Source of the DNA: Bradyrhizobium erythrophlei
GTDB lineage: Bacteria > Pseudomonadota > Alphaproteobacteria > Rhizobiales > Xanthobacteraceae
DNA length: 64,000 nucleotides
Direction: 5' to 3'
Assembly: GCA_900129675.1 (NCBI GenBank)
Contig: FSRD01000001.1
Coordinates: forward strand, 3,647,501 to 3,711,500
Shown here: positions 37,324-45,954 of the stretch, piece after piece
How the letters are laid out: each line of letters opens with the position of its first letter
Numbering within the stretch: the first letter of the stretch is position 1
Translations under genes and position numbers: made by a program
Notes under the pieces: generated by a model
Database searches by the model: none
Told to the model about the DNA's origin: nothing
What the model saw: only the letters and a program-made list of their open reading frames with translations

Positions 37324-38313
37324 TTATCTGGTCATTCTGGAAGCGAGGTCGGCGACCGCCTTCATCACGGCGTCGCGGACGCCGGGATCGTACAGCGTAT
37401 GTCCGGCGCCCTCGACGAACCTGATCTCGGCGTCGCGCCACACCGAGCCAAGCGCATGCGAGGTGGCCGGCGGGCACAGCAGGTCGTAGCGGCCTTGCAC
37501 GATGATGCCGGGAATGCCCGCGAGCTTGCCGGCGTCCGTGATCAGCTGATTCGGCTTCATAAAGCAGTCGTTGGCAAAATAATGCGCTTCCATGAACGGC
37601 GTCGCGGGGAGCGCCCGCGACGAATTCAGAGCGGCGGGATCGAGCCGACCGCGGTTCGGCGTGTGTTCGGAAAGAATACGCTCGGTCTCGCCCCAGGCTC
37701 GCGCTGCCGGGCTGTACACTGCGGAATCGGCATCGAGGATACGGCGGAAATAGGCGTCGATCGGCTGCATGCGCTCTTCCGCCGGCAATACGTTGAGGAA
37801 GTCCTCGTGCAGAGCGGGATAGAAGCGCGGCAGCACATCGAGAAACCCGCCTTCGATTTCCTGACGGGTGCCGAGGAAGGTGGCGCGCAGCACGATGCCG
37901 CTGACGCGGTCAGGATGCGCCTGCGCATAGGCCAGCGCCAGGGTCGCGCCCCAGGAGCCGCCGACCACCATCCAGCTCTCGAAGCCGAATTTTTCGCGGA
38001 TTTTTTCCAGGTCCGCGATCAGATGCGCGAGCGTGTTGTCTTCGCGCCGTCCCTTCGGGCGGCTGCGGCCGGCGCCGCGCTGATCGAACAGAATGGCGTG
38101 GAAACGTTCTGGATCGAACAGCCGGCGGTGATCGGGCTGGCAGCCGCTGCCGGGCCCGCCATGCAGATAGACCGCGGCAATGCCGCCGATACGGCCGACG
38201 CTTTCGACATAGATCTCGTGGCCCTCGCCGACGGCCAGCTGCTCGGAGGTCAGCGGCGCGAACGGATCGGATCGGTGATGTGAGGATTTGCCGGCGTCGG
38301 CGTCAGGCGCCAT
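37324..38313 (-). CDS. pip: Prolyl aminopeptidase (S33 alpha/beta-hydrolase)
   Basis: This 329-residue enzyme has the motifs of proline iminopeptidase: YLHGGPGSGCQPDHRRLFDP (oxyanion region), FDQRGAGRSRP, the nucleophile elbow GGSWGATLAL with S120, and a C-terminal FVEGAGHTLYDP that provides the histidine. It removes N-terminal proline from peptides in the cytoplasm. The ATG at 38313 lies inside the end of pqqE, an 11-base overlap, so it is translated with the PQQ operon. That context suggests a role in trimming PqqA-derived peptides, since no pqqF/pqqG protease is in the window. The role is inference, while the family call is firm. Confidence 0.9.
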   Translation of the reverse strand: MAPDADAGKSSHHRSDPFAPLTSEQLAVGEGHEIYVESVGRIGGIAAVYLHGGPGSGCQPDHRRLFDPERFHAILFDQRGAGRSRPKGRREDNTLAHLIADLEKIREKFGFESWMVVGGSWGATLALAYAQAHPDRVSGIVLRATFLGTRQEIEGGFLDVLPRFYPALHEDFLNVLPAEERMQPIDAYFRRILDADSAVYSPAARAWGETERILSEHTPNRGRLDPAALNSSRALPATPFMEAHYFANDCFMKPNQLITDAGKLAGIPGIIVQGRYDLLCPPATSHALGSVWRDAEIRFVEGAGHTLYDPGVRDAVMKAVADLASRMTR

Positions 38314-39511
38314 GGTCGCCTTCCGTCTCCAGGGTGCCGCCCGCGAAATTGCGATAGAGGAAACGGTCCTGGTGCGCGGCGGCTTCGCGCTCGGCCTGCT
38401 TGAAGATCTGCTCATGCATCGGGGAGAGCGTGCAGGCCGGATCGGTGTTACCGGCGTCCCCGGTCAGCGCAAAGGCCTGGCAGCGGCAGCCGCCGAAATC
38501 GACTTCCCGGAACTCGCAGCTCTTGCACGGCTCCGGCATCCATCCGGTGCCGCGGTAGCGGTTGAAGGCTTCCGAATTCTGCCAGATCCAGGCGATCGAA
38601 TGGTTCGAGCGCACCGATTCGAATTCGAGCCCGGTGATGCTCTCGGCCGCGTGGCACGGCAAAATCTTGCCGGCGGGAGAGATGTTGAAGAACTGCCGGC
38701 CCCAGCCGCCCATGCATTTCTTCGGCCGCAGCGCGTAGTAATCCGGCACCACATAGTCGATCGCGAGCACGCCCTTCAGCCGAACAGCCGCTTCCTCGAC
38801 GATGCGGCTGGTCTCCTCGATCTGCTCGACGGTCGGCATCAGCGCGGCGCGGTTCTTCAGCGCCCAGCCGTAATATTGGACATTGGCGACTTCCAAACGA
38901 TCCGCGTCGAGATCGACCGCCATCTGGATGATATCGGACAGCTGATGCAGGTTCTGGCGATGCATCACCGCGTTGACAGTCAGCGGCAGGTCGAGCTCGC
39001 GCGTCCATTTCGCAGCCTCGATCTTCTTTGCATGCGCGTGCTTCAGGCCGGCGACGCGGTCGGCGACGACGGGTTCGTTGCCCTGGAAACTGATCTGCAC
39101 GTGGCACAGCCCGGCATCGGCCAGCGCGGAGAGCTTTTCTTTCGTCAGCAGCACCGCCGAGGTGATGAGGTTGCTGTACAGCCCGACATCGCTGGCGTGC
39201 TGCACCAGTTCGACCAGATCCTTGCGCGCGGTCGGCTCGCCGCCGGAGAAATGGATTTGCAGCACGCCGATTTCGGCGAGCTCGGTCAAAACTTTCTTCC
39301 ATTCCTCGGTGGTGAGTTCGCTGCTGCCGCGATCCAGTTCGACCGGATTGGAACAGTAAGGGCATTGCAGCGGGCAGCGGTGCGTCAACTCGGCGAGCAC
39401 GGCGAGCGGAATGCCAAAGGTTTCCGCGGTCGAGCGGCGGCCTTCCAACACCGCGAGGCCGTCGCTGGAGGCGGCGGGCGTCGCTGTGCCCTGGCTGAGA
39501 ATTTCACTCAT
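38303..39511 (-). CDS. pqqE: PqqA peptide cyclase (radical SAM)
   Basis: PqqE forms the carbon-carbon bond between the conserved glutamate and tyrosine of PqqA. The 402-residue protein has the radical SAM cluster motif at C46, C50 and C53 (THRCPLQCPYC), the FSGGEPTARKDL motif, and a C-terminal SPASM domain with CKSCEFREVDFGGCRCQAF binding auxiliary clusters. Length is a little above the typical 360-390 because of an N-terminal extension of about 30 residues. The start overlaps pqqD by four bases (ATGA). Confidence 0.97.
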   Translation of the reverse strand: MSEILSQGTATPAASSDGLAVLEGRRSTAETFGIPLAVLAELTHRCPLQCPYCSNPVELDRGSSELTTEEWKKVLTELAEIGVLQIHFSGGEPTARKDLVELVQHASDVGLYSNLITSAVLLTKEKLSALADAGLCHVQISFQGNEPVVADRVAGLKHAHAKKIEAAKWTRELDLPLTVNAVMHRQNLHQLSDIIQMAVDLDADRLEVANVQYYGWALKNRAALMPTVEQIEETSRIVEEAAVRLKGVLAIDYVVPDYYALRPKKCMGGWGRQFFNISPAGKILPCHAAESITGLEFESVRSNHSIAWIWQNSEAFNRYRGTGWMPEPCKSCEFREVDFGGCRCQAFALTGDAGNTDPACTLSPMHEQIFKQAEREAAAHQDRFLYRNFAGGTLETEGDHGA

Positions 39512-39816
39512 GACGTCTTCTCGCGCGCTTGGGTGAGAAAGCCCTTGTCGGCGAGGTCCTGCAGCATGGCGATCACGTCGGTTGCGATGTCAGTGCGGTC
39601 GGCGGCGTATTTGGCGGCGAGCTGGTCGACCATGTCGGAGACGCTGCGGACGCCGTCGCAAAGCTGCAGCACTTCGACCGCGATCTCGTCCGGCGCCAGC
39701 ACCCGCTCCGGCGCCAGAATCACCCAGACCTGCCGCGTCTCATCGAATTTCAGCCTGGTATGCCGCGGCAATACCGGCCGGCTCGTTTCGCTGACACTGA
39801 TGTTGCGGCTGGCCAT
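39508..39816 (-). CDS. pqqD: PQQ biosynthesis peptide chaperone PqqD
   Basis: PqqD binds the PqqA peptide and presents it to PqqE. The 102-residue protein has the family pattern PRHTRLKFDETRQVWVILAPERV, followed by the winged-helix region with LQLCDGVRSVSDMVDQLAAKY. The ATG at 39816 is chosen because the homology begins there; the upstream part of the frame overlaps the pqqC end. It starts eight bases after pqqC stops. Confidence 0.95.
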   Translation of the reverse strand: MASRNISVSETSRPVLPRHTRLKFDETRQVWVILAPERVLAPDEIAVEVLQLCDGVRSVSDMVDQLAAKYAADRTDIATDVIAMLQDLADKGFLTQAREKTS

Positions 39817-39824
39817 CTTCAGCT

Positions 39825-40595
39825 CTAGTCCGGTTTCGGCACGAACGCGCCGGGCGGGATGTGCCCGTCGACATAGGCATGATACAGCGCGTCGAGCTGA
39901 ACCCATAGCACATTGGTCTTGAAGATCAGCGCATTGCAGACCGCCTCGCGCTCCGCCGGGGTTTTGGCGTGCTGCTTGACGTATTCCAGCGCAAAACCGG
40001 CATCGCGCGGCGCCTGGGCCAGGCGGCGGCTGAAATAGCTCATGATGTCGGGATTGACGAAATCATAGTGCTTCAGCATCCCCGAAATGCGCTCCTCGTG
40101 CAGGTTCGGCGCGAACAATTCGGTGAGCGAGGAGGCGATCGCCTCCAGCGGCGTCTTGTCGCGGCAGAAATGCACGTAGGCTTCGACCGCAAAGCGCGTC
40201 GCGGGGAGGATGCCTTCGGTGGACTCCACATAGGCGCTGTCGAGCCCTAGTCCCTCGGTCAGCTTGAGCCAGCGCTCGATGCCGCCTTCGCTGCCGATGT
40301 CGCCATCGTGGTCCTCGATCCGGTGCCGCCATTCGATGCGGGTGGCGCGATCGCGAAACCGCGAGATCACCATCGCGTCCTTCAGCGGGATCGTGCTCTG
40401 ATAAAAGTAGCGGTTGAGCGCCCATGCCTGGACCTGGCCCTTGTTCAGTTTGCCGCCGTGCAACAGCCGGTGAAACGGATGCAGGCTGTGATAGCGCGTC
40501 GCACCGATGTGGCGCAGCGCCGCCTCCAGTTCGCCCGCATTGTTGAGCGGGACGCCCTTGCCGATCGACAGCGCGGTCGTTGCGTTGGTGGTCAT
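39825..40595 (-). CDS. pqqC: Pyrroloquinoline-quinone synthase PqqC
   Basis: PqqC catalyses the last, oxygen-dependent ring closure and oxidation to PQQ without a metal. The 256-residue, mostly helical protein shows the typical patterns YHSLHPFHRLLHGGKLNKGQ, WALNRYFYQSTIPLKDA and FAPNLHEERISGM. The ATG at 40595 lies five bases after pqqB stops; a GTG at 40604, overlapping the pqqB stop, is an alternative. It is separate from pqqD here, whereas in some bacteria the two are fused. Confidence 0.96.
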   Translation of the reverse strand: MTTNATTALSIGKGVPLNNAGELEAALRHIGATRYHSLHPFHRLLHGGKLNKGQVQAWALNRYFYQSTIPLKDAMVISRFRDRATRIEWRHRIEDHDGDIGSEGGIERWLKLTEGLGLDSAYVESTEGILPATRFAVEAYVHFCRDKTPLEAIASSLTELFAPNLHEERISGMLKHYDFVNPDIMSYFSRRLAQAPRDAGFALEYVKQHAKTPAEREAVCNALIFKTNVLWVQLDALYHAYVDGHIPPGAFVPKPD

Positions 40596-40600
40596 GACGT

Positions 40601-41530
40601 TCACAGCGTGATCTCCGTTCCGTCCGCCGGGATTTGCCAGCCGGCATGTTCGGCGGCCTTGCGCTCGTCCGAGCCGTGCAACAACGCCGGGTTGGAGTTG
40701 TTGATATGCAAAAACACCTTTCGGCCGATATCGAGGCCCTTGAGGCTCTCGATCGCGCCGTGATCGCCGGACATCGAAATATGTCCCATGCCTTGTCCCG
40801 TCTTGTTGCCGAGGCCCGCGACCACCAATTCGTCGTCGCGCCACACCGTGCCATCGAAGAAGATCAGCGGCGCTCCGGCAAGCCGGGATTTGAGATCGTC
40901 GGTCACCCGCGCGCAGGCGGCAAGGAAATAGAAGTATTTGCCGCTCGCTCTGTCGGCAATCCGAAGCCCGAGCGTGTCGCCCACGCCGTCGCCGCCGGCG
41001 GGATGCGCCTTGCCCTCGAGATACCACGCGCCCTTGCCGGGAACCTCGAACGGCAGCACTTCCAGCCCGGACGGCGAACCATCTGGTAGCGCCGGCTCGA
41101 AAACCTGATCCACCGCGATCGGCTGCCGCTTCACGTTCTTCTCGTTCAGCACATTAAAGATGCTGTTGGATTTCAGGATCGCAAGCACCCGCTGATGCCC
41201 GTAGATCGTGAACGGTGAGCCCTCGCGCATCGACAACAGCCCCGCGACGGCATCGATTTCGCCGTTGGTCAGGATTACGCCCGCGATCGGACTATGACGA
41301 AGTTTTCCAGCCTTGGGATGCAGCTGCGGCGTCGCGATCAGTTGCTGGCGCAGATCTGGAGAGGCGTTGATCAGGAACCAATGCTGGCCGTCGGCGCTGA
41401 CCGCGATCGAGGCTTGCGTGCTCTGAAGCTCGGGATGCTGGCTTCGCGCTGTCCGGCACACCGGACATCCGCAATTCCACTGCGGAATGCCACCACCCGC
41501 CGCGGCGCCCAGGACGACGACGCGAAGCAT
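40601..41530 (-). CDS. pqqB: PQQ biosynthesis protein PqqB
   Basis: PqqB is a metallo-beta-lactamase-fold protein, reported to act as a hydroxylase on the PqqA-derived Glu-Tyr unit. The 309-residue protein begins LRVVVLGAAAGGGIPQWNCGCPVC, which is diagnostic of PqqB, and has the SPIAGVILTNGEIDAVAGLLSMREG segment that replaces the classical HxHxDH metal motif. Length is normal. It lies 150 bases downstream of pqqA, a gap that holds an inverted repeat. Confidence 0.96.
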   Translation of the reverse strand: MLRVVVLGAAAGGGIPQWNCGCPVCRTARSQHPELQSTQASIAVSADGQHWFLINASPDLRQQLIATPQLHPKAGKLRHSPIAGVILTNGEIDAVAGLLSMREGSPFTIYGHQRVLAILKSNSIFNVLNEKNVKRQPIAVDQVFEPALPDGSPSGLEVLPFEVPGKGAWYLEGKAHPAGGDGVGDTLGLRIADRASGKYFYFLAACARVTDDLKSRLAGAPLIFFDGTVWRDDELVVAGLGNKTGQGMGHISMSGDHGAIESLKGLDIGRKVFLHINNSNPALLHGSDERKAAEHAGWQIPADGTEITL

Positions 41531-41588
41531 GATCCGTCTCCTGGAGATTTAAACGCTTGATAAAAACGCTGGTGATGCAAACGCCACG

Positions 41589-41652
41589 AGGTGGACACCG
41601 ACCTGAGACACGGTTCCACGATCGGGAACGTGTCAAGCCCGGAGGTCCACCT
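41589..41652 (-). promoter_or_regulatory. Hairpin between pqqA and pqqB
   Basis: An 8-base inverted repeat (AGGTGGAC at 41589-41596 with GTCCACCT at 41645-41652) encloses a second imperfect hairpin (ACACGGTTCC ... GGGAACGTGT). It sits in the 150-base gap after pqqA. A structure here would partly stop transcription or protect the pqqA 5' mRNA. That would fit the need for more PqqA substrate than enzymes, as described for other pqq operons. Confidence 0.5.
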
Positions 41653-41680
41653 GCGCTAGACGTCTAAGTGTCGCTGCCGC

Positions 41681-41761
41681 TTACTTGCGGGTCGCGCACA
41701 TATACATATTGATTTCCATGCCGACCGGCACTTCGACGATCTTTGGTGCTTTCCAGGCCAT
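41681..41761 (-). CDS. pqqA: PQQ precursor peptide PqqA
   Basis: This 26-residue peptide starts MAWKAPKIVEVPVG and has the two residues that become PQQ, E16 and Y20, in the pattern E-I-N-M-Y. The tail CATRK is typical of PqqA. It is ribosomally made, cyclised by PqqE with PqqD, cut out and finished by PqqB and PqqC. An AGGAGAGCC ribosome-binding site precedes the ATG. It is first in the order pqqABCDE and is easily missed because of its length. Confidence 0.97.
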   Translation of the reverse strand: MAWKAPKIVEVPVGMEINMYMCATRK

Positions 41762-42068
41762 TTGGCTCTCCTTTTTGGAACGGGACGAATTCCGCCCTCG
41801 CCTGTAAGGTAGTTCGGATCAAAAAGTTCGCCAGTGAAATCTTTTGTCATAAGCCGCTCCGGGGATATGCTGCATTGCAAGAGAATTCACGGAGTTGTGC
41901 GGGAGGTCGTGGCCAAAACATCGGGCGATCAAGCATTTCGCGGTTGTTTGCATCGCCGCCACCACCAGCTTCTGGGTCGACGGAGCGTTGACGGTTCCGG
42001 ATAAAGAACTTGTGAGATTCAACCGGCCTTCTGATTGCGGGGGCCACTACCGGAGCAGGTTTCCGCCG
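41762..42068. other. Divergent intergenic region pqqA / DUF6894
   Basis: These 307 bases lie between the divergent pqqA and DUF6894 genes and must contain the pqq promoter. A minus-strand frame starting near 41850 with a weak ribosome-binding site reads into pqqA in another frame, but I do not support it as a gene. No operator could be recognised. Confidence 0.45.
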
Positions 42069-42326
42069 ATGCCACGATATTTCTTCAACACCCGTATCGG
42101 CGATGAGCTGATTGCCGACCCTGAGGGCGAAGAGCTCCGCAATCCGGACCGCGCCTGGGAAATGGCGCGCGCCATGATCCGGGAACTGCTGAAGACCGAG
42201 GGTGCCGACGGCGCCCTGTTGAATGCGGTCATCGAAGTGACCGATGACGCCGGCGAGGTGGTGCTCGAATTTCCCTTTACCGAGGCGCTCCTCGACGTCC
42301 CCGGCCGCTCCATCACAAAGCATTGA
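42069..42326 (+). CDS. DUF6894 family protein
   Basis: This 85-residue protein starts MPRYFFNTRIGDELIADPEGEEL and continues RAWEMARAMIREL, the pattern of the DUF6894 family, which is abundant in Bradyrhizobium with many paralogues per genome. Members are small soluble proteins of unknown function. The second half is acidic and beta-rich. The ATG at 42069 fits the family start; the frame is open further upstream but without similarity. It is followed by a PQQ sugar dehydrogenase gene 170 bases later. Confidence 0.85.
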   Translation: MPRYFFNTRIGDELIADPEGEELRNPDRAWEMARAMIRELLKTEGADGALLNAVIEVTDDAGEVVLEFPFTEALLDVPGRSITKH

Positions 42327-42496
42327 CGCCGCGACAAGGCCGCTCCGCGCTACGGCGCCGGCCGGGATCTATTCCGGCAAGTTTTTCGATTGCGCAGCGG
42401 CGGACAAATATCGGAGAGTGCCGTCTGGAAAGCCACCGGCGCTGGCAAGGTGTTGCCCGCGCGAGGAAATCAAGGCTTCCGTCAGGGGAGAACGTC

Positions 42497-43771
42497 ATGA
42501 TGAGCTATTCGACCGCGCCGCGCCGCCTGTTGCTGGCCGGCGCCTTGTTCGGTGCATTCACGTTTGCTGCGGCCGCGCAGCAGCCCGCCAGTCCGCCAGC
42601 CGCGGGTGCTACCCCCGCCGCCGCGCCGCTTCCTCCGGGGTCGCCTTTGATCGGACGACCGGACAGCGAAGCAGCCGCCAAGCTCGCGCCGGTTGCGCCG
42701 CCGCCGATTCCGGCCGCGCCCGACAAGCTGCCGCTGGCCAAGCTCAAGCTGCCACCCGGCTTCAACCTCGAAGTCTATGCCGCCGGCATGGCGAACGCGC
42801 GCTCGCTCGCCGAAGGTGACAAAGGCACCGTGTTCGTCGGTAGCCGCCTGGTCGACAAGGTCTATGGCATCGTCAACAAGGACGGTAAACGCTCCGTCAA
42901 GGTGATTGCGTCCGGCCTCTACCGTCCGAACGGCGTCGCGTTCAAGAACGGCACGCTCTACATCGCCGAGCTCTCGAAAGTTTCCAAGATCGACAAGATC
43001 GAGGACAATCTCGACAGCCCGCCGAAGCCGACCATGATCTACGACAATCTGCCGAAGGACGAGGCCCATGGCTGGAAGTTCATCGCCATCGGTCCGGACA
43101 ACAAATTGTATGTTCCGGTCGGGCAGCCCGGCAACAACGTGCTGCATGACGACGCGCATGGCCAGATCCGCCGGATGAACCTCGACGGCACCGGCGCCGA
43201 GGTTTACGCGCTCGGCGTTCGCAATTCCGTCGGCTTCGACTGGAATCCCGAGAACAAGCAGATGTACTTCACCGACAACGGCCGCGACTGGCTGTCGGAG
43301 AGCGTGCCGGAGGACGAACTCAATCGCGTCACCAAGATGGGTGAGGATTTCGGCGCGCCCTATTGCTGGCAGGGCAACATCATCGATCAGGAACTCGGCT
43401 GGGGCAAGAACTGCAAGGACTACACGGCGCCGGTCGGCCTGATGGGTCCGCACACCGCGGCGCTGGGCATGCGGTTCTACACCGGCAACATGTTCCCGAA
43501 GTCTTACAAGAACGCGATCTTCATCGCGCGTCACGGTTCGTGGAACAAGTCGAAGAAAGAGGGCGGTGACGTCGTCGTCGTCAAGCTGAACAAGGACGGC
43601 ACCGTGAAGTCGATGGAGCCGTTCATGACCGGCTTCCTGGAAGACAACAAGTATGTCGGCCGCCCGGTCGACGTGATGGTTGCCAAGGACGGCTCGCTGC
43701 TGGTCTCCGACGACTGGAACGGCGCGGTCTATCGCATCACCTACGGCAAGCCGAAGGTCGCGGCGCAGTAA
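42497..43771 (+). CDS. PQQ-dependent sugar (sorbosone-type) dehydrogenase, exported
   Basis: This 424-residue periplasmic enzyme has a signal peptide (residues 1-28, ending AAA-Q), a proline/alanine-rich linker (about 30-85), and a six-bladed propeller of the soluble glucose/sorbosone dehydrogenase type. The DEAHGWKFIAIGPDNKLYV segment carries the likely base histidine, and YALGVRNSVGFDW and FTDNGRDW are further family motifs. The enzyme would oxidise an aldose or aldose-like substrate with PQQ; which one is not evident. An AGGGGAG ribosome-binding site supports the ATG at 42497, and a second ATG follows directly. A di-haem cytochrome c gene 146 bases downstream is a plausible electron acceptor. 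Confidence 0.9.
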   Translation: MMSYSTAPRRLLLAGALFGAFTFAAAAQQPASPPAAGATPAAAPLPPGSPLIGRPDSEAAAKLAPVAPPPIPAAPDKLPLAKLKLPPGFNLEVYAAGMANARSLAEGDKGTVFVGSRLVDKVYGIVNKDGKRSVKVIASGLYRPNGVAFKNGTLYIAELSKVSKIDKIEDNLDSPPKPTMIYDNLPKDEAHGWKFIAIGPDNKLYVPVGQPGNNVLHDDAHGQIRRMNLDGTGAEVYALGVRNSVGFDWNPENKQMYFTDNGRDWLSESVPEDELNRVTKMGEDFGAPYCWQGNIIDQELGWGKNCKDYTAPVGLMGPHTAALGMRFYTGNMFPKSYKNAIFIARHGSWNKSKKEGGDVVVVKLNKDGTVKSMEPFMTGFLEDNKYVGRPVDVMVAKDGSLLVSDDWNGAVYRITYGKPKVAAQ

Positions 43772-43783
43772 GTAACCAAGAGC

Positions 43784-43902
43784 ACGTCATTGCGAGCCAC
43801 CGGGTCGCGCGAATGCGCGCCCGATGATAAACTCCGCGAAGCAATCCATGCAGCCACAAGGCAAGCATGGATTGCTTCGTCGCGACGCTCCTCGCAATGA
43901 CG
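43784..43902. repeat. Dispersed inverted repeat (CGTCATTGCGAG family), copy 1
   Basis: The element begins CGTCATTGCGAG and ends CTCGCAATGACG, and contains the internal pair GAAGCAATCCATG and CATGGATTGCTTC. The same ends and core occur at 46718-46830 and 52728-52812 and, as one half, at 60190-60225. This is a non-coding dispersed palindrome, here between the PQQ dehydrogenase and its cytochrome. Confidence 0.9.
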
Positions 43903-43917
43903 AAACAGGAATGAATC

Positions 43918-44484
43918 ATGCGTAAAATAATAACGGCGCTGGCGTTTGCTTCCATCGCCTTTTCGGCGGGCGCCGAAACCATCGAAGAGCGTGCGGTCAC
44001 CTGTTTCGCCTGTCACGGCGAGCACGGGCAATCGGAAACCGAGAACACGCCCTCGCTCGGCGGCCAGCAGGCGCCCTATGCGTTGATCCAGCTCTTCATG
44101 TTTCGCGAAAAGCTGCGCACGTTCGAGCCGATGAACGAGACGGCGAAGTCGTTCACCGACGACGATCTGCGCGCGTTTTCCGACTTCATCGCCACCTTGC
44201 CGAAGCCGGCGCCGCCGGCGGATGCCGGCGATCCCGCACGGATGGCGCGGGGCCAGGCGCTGGCGCACCAGTACCTCTGCAACAACTGCCACAATCCCGA
44301 TTTTTCCGGCAAGGAGAACGTCCCGCGCATCGCCAACCAGCGCGAGGATTATCTCGCCAAGACACTGGCCGAATACAAGGACAACAGCCGCCACGGCTAT
44401 GACGGCACCATGGCCGACGTGATGGGTTCGGTCACCAAGGAGCAGATCGCCGATCTTGCCTATTACATCGCCCGATTCCGCTAA
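43918..44484 (+). CDS. Di-haem cytochrome c, periplasmic
   Basis: This 188-residue protein has a signal peptide (residues 1-19, cut after SAGA) and two haem-binding motifs, C29-x-x-C32-H33 and C121-x-x-C124-H125, in two similar class I cytochrome domains of the c4/c553 type. It would carry electrons in the periplasm. The gene follows the PQQ sugar dehydrogenase, so it probably accepts electrons from that enzyme, an inference from context. A dispersed repeat lies between the two genes and may separate their transcripts. Confidence 0.92.
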   Translation: MRKIITALAFASIAFSAGAETIEERAVTCFACHGEHGQSETENTPSLGGQQAPYALIQLFMFREKLRTFEPMNETAKSFTDDDLRAFSDFIATLPKPAPPADAGDPARMARGQALAHQYLCNNCHNPDFSGKENVPRIANQREDYLAKTLAEYKDNSRHGYDGTMADVMGSVTKEQIADLAYYIARFR

Positions 44485-44555
44485 AATCGTGTGCCAGCCG
44501 CCGCTGGCCATGCCGTCCGCCTGACGCTACAAGACGGGGTCAAACGGAGTTTTAC

Positions 44556-45947
44556 ATGCAAGATCTCTGGCGTCTGTCGGCTGCGGACCTCGCCGCGCTG
44601 ATAAAATCGAAAAAAGTCTCGGCCAGGGAGGCGGCAGCCGCCGCATTGGCCCGGCTGGATGCGGTCAACCCCAAAATCAACGCCGTCATCGACCACCGGC
44701 CGGCCGAAGTGCTTGCGCAAGCCGCCGGCATCGATGCCGCGATCGCGCGTGGCGAAGACCCAGGCTCGCTCGCGGGCGTGCCGGTCACGGTGAAGGTCAA
44801 TATCGATCAGGCAGGCTTTGCCACCACCAACGGCCTGAAATTGCAGCGCGACGCCGTCGCTGCGACCAACAGCCCGGTGGTCGACAATCTGCGCAAGGCC
44901 GGCGCCGTCATTCTCGGCCGCACCAATTGCCCGGCATTTTCCTATCGCTGGTTCACCACCAATCTGATCCACGGCGATACCAAAAACCCCATGGATCCCG
45001 GCATCACGCCGGGCGGTTCGTCCGGCGGCGCGGGGGCTGCGGTCGCGGCCGGCATCGGCCAAATCGCGCACGGCACCGACATCGCAGGCTCGATCCGCTA
45101 TCCCGCCTACGCCTGCGGCGTGCACGGCCTGCGGCCGACGGTGGGCCGCATCGCGGGCTTCAACGCCGCGCTGCCCGAGCGGCCGATCGGCCCGCAGATC
45201 TCGGCGGTGTCCGGCCCGCTGGCGCGCACCATCGGCGATCTCAGGATCGCGCTGGCGGCGATGTCGGCGAAGGATTTCCGCGATCCCTGGTGGGTGCCGG
45301 CGCCGCTGGAGGGACCTGCGATGCCAAAGCGCGTCGCGATGTGCCTCAACCCCGACGGACTGGATCCTGTAGCGGACGTGAAGGCGGCGGTTGCCGATGC
45401 CGGCAAGCGGCTGGAGCGCGCGGGCTGGACGGTCGAGGAGATCGCCAATACGCCGCCGCTGCGCGAGCCAGCCGACCTGCAGACCAAGCTCTGGCTCGGT
45501 GACGGCTATGAGGCGCAACTCGAAATGGCCGAGCGCGAGGGCGATCCCGGCGCGCTCGCCTGTTTGCGCGGCAACAGGACAAAGGTGTTTCCGTTCGATC
45601 TCTCGAAAACGCTGACCCGGCGCGCGACCCTGACGCGGCAATGGCTGGAGTTTTTCGAGACATACGCCGTGCTGCTGATGCCGGTGTCCGGGGAATTGCC
45701 GTTCCCGGATCAACTCGACCGCAAGGACGATGCGTCATTCGCGCGGGTGTGGCACGCGCAATTGCCGATGATTGCCATTCCCTTCATGGGGCTTCCCGGG
45801 CTAACGGTCTCCACGGGATTGGTGGGGCGGGTTCCGGTCGGCGTCCAATTGGTGTCCGGCCGTTACCGCGAGGATCTGTGCCTTGCCGCGGGCGAGGCAA
45901 TCGAAGCCGGCGGTACGCCGTCGGCGGCGATCGATCCCGCCAGCTAG
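44556..45947 (+). CDS. Amidase signature family enzyme
   Basis: This 463-residue enzyme has the Ser-cisSer-Lys triad of the amidase signature family: K80 in VPVTVKVNID, S155 in TPGGSSGGAG and S179 in DIAGSIRYPA. The GVHGLRPTVGR motif follows. Family members hydrolyse or transfer amides in the cytoplasm; the substrate cannot be told. It is followed seven bases later by the glutathione peroxidase gene, suggesting one transcript. The usual VKDN after the lysine is VKVN here, a small deviation. Confidence 0.92.
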   Translation: MQDLWRLSAADLAALIKSKKVSAREAAAAALARLDAVNPKINAVIDHRPAEVLAQAAGIDAAIARGEDPGSLAGVPVTVKVNIDQAGFATTNGLKLQRDAVAATNSPVVDNLRKAGAVILGRTNCPAFSYRWFTTNLIHGDTKNPMDPGITPGGSSGGAGAAVAAGIGQIAHGTDIAGSIRYPAYACGVHGLRPTVGRIAGFNAALPERPIGPQISAVSGPLARTIGDLRIALAAMSAKDFRDPWWVPAPLEGPAMPKRVAMCLNPDGLDPVADVKAAVADAGKRLERAGWTVEEIANTPPLREPADLQTKLWLGDGYEAQLEMAEREGDPGALACLRGNRTKVFPFDLSKTLTRRATLTRQWLEFFETYAVLLMPVSGELPFPDQLDRKDDASFARVWHAQLPMIAIPFMGLPGLTVSTGLVGRVPVGVQLVSGRYREDLCLAAGEAIEAGGTPSAAIDPAS

Positions 45948-45954
45948 AGAGAAT

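Noticed and set aside
41656..41880. A minus-strand frame starting near 41850 with a GGAG signal that overlaps all of pqqA
   Set aside because: The downstream half is only pqqA read in another frame, and the upstream part shows no family pattern. A short leader peptide cannot be excluded but is not supported.
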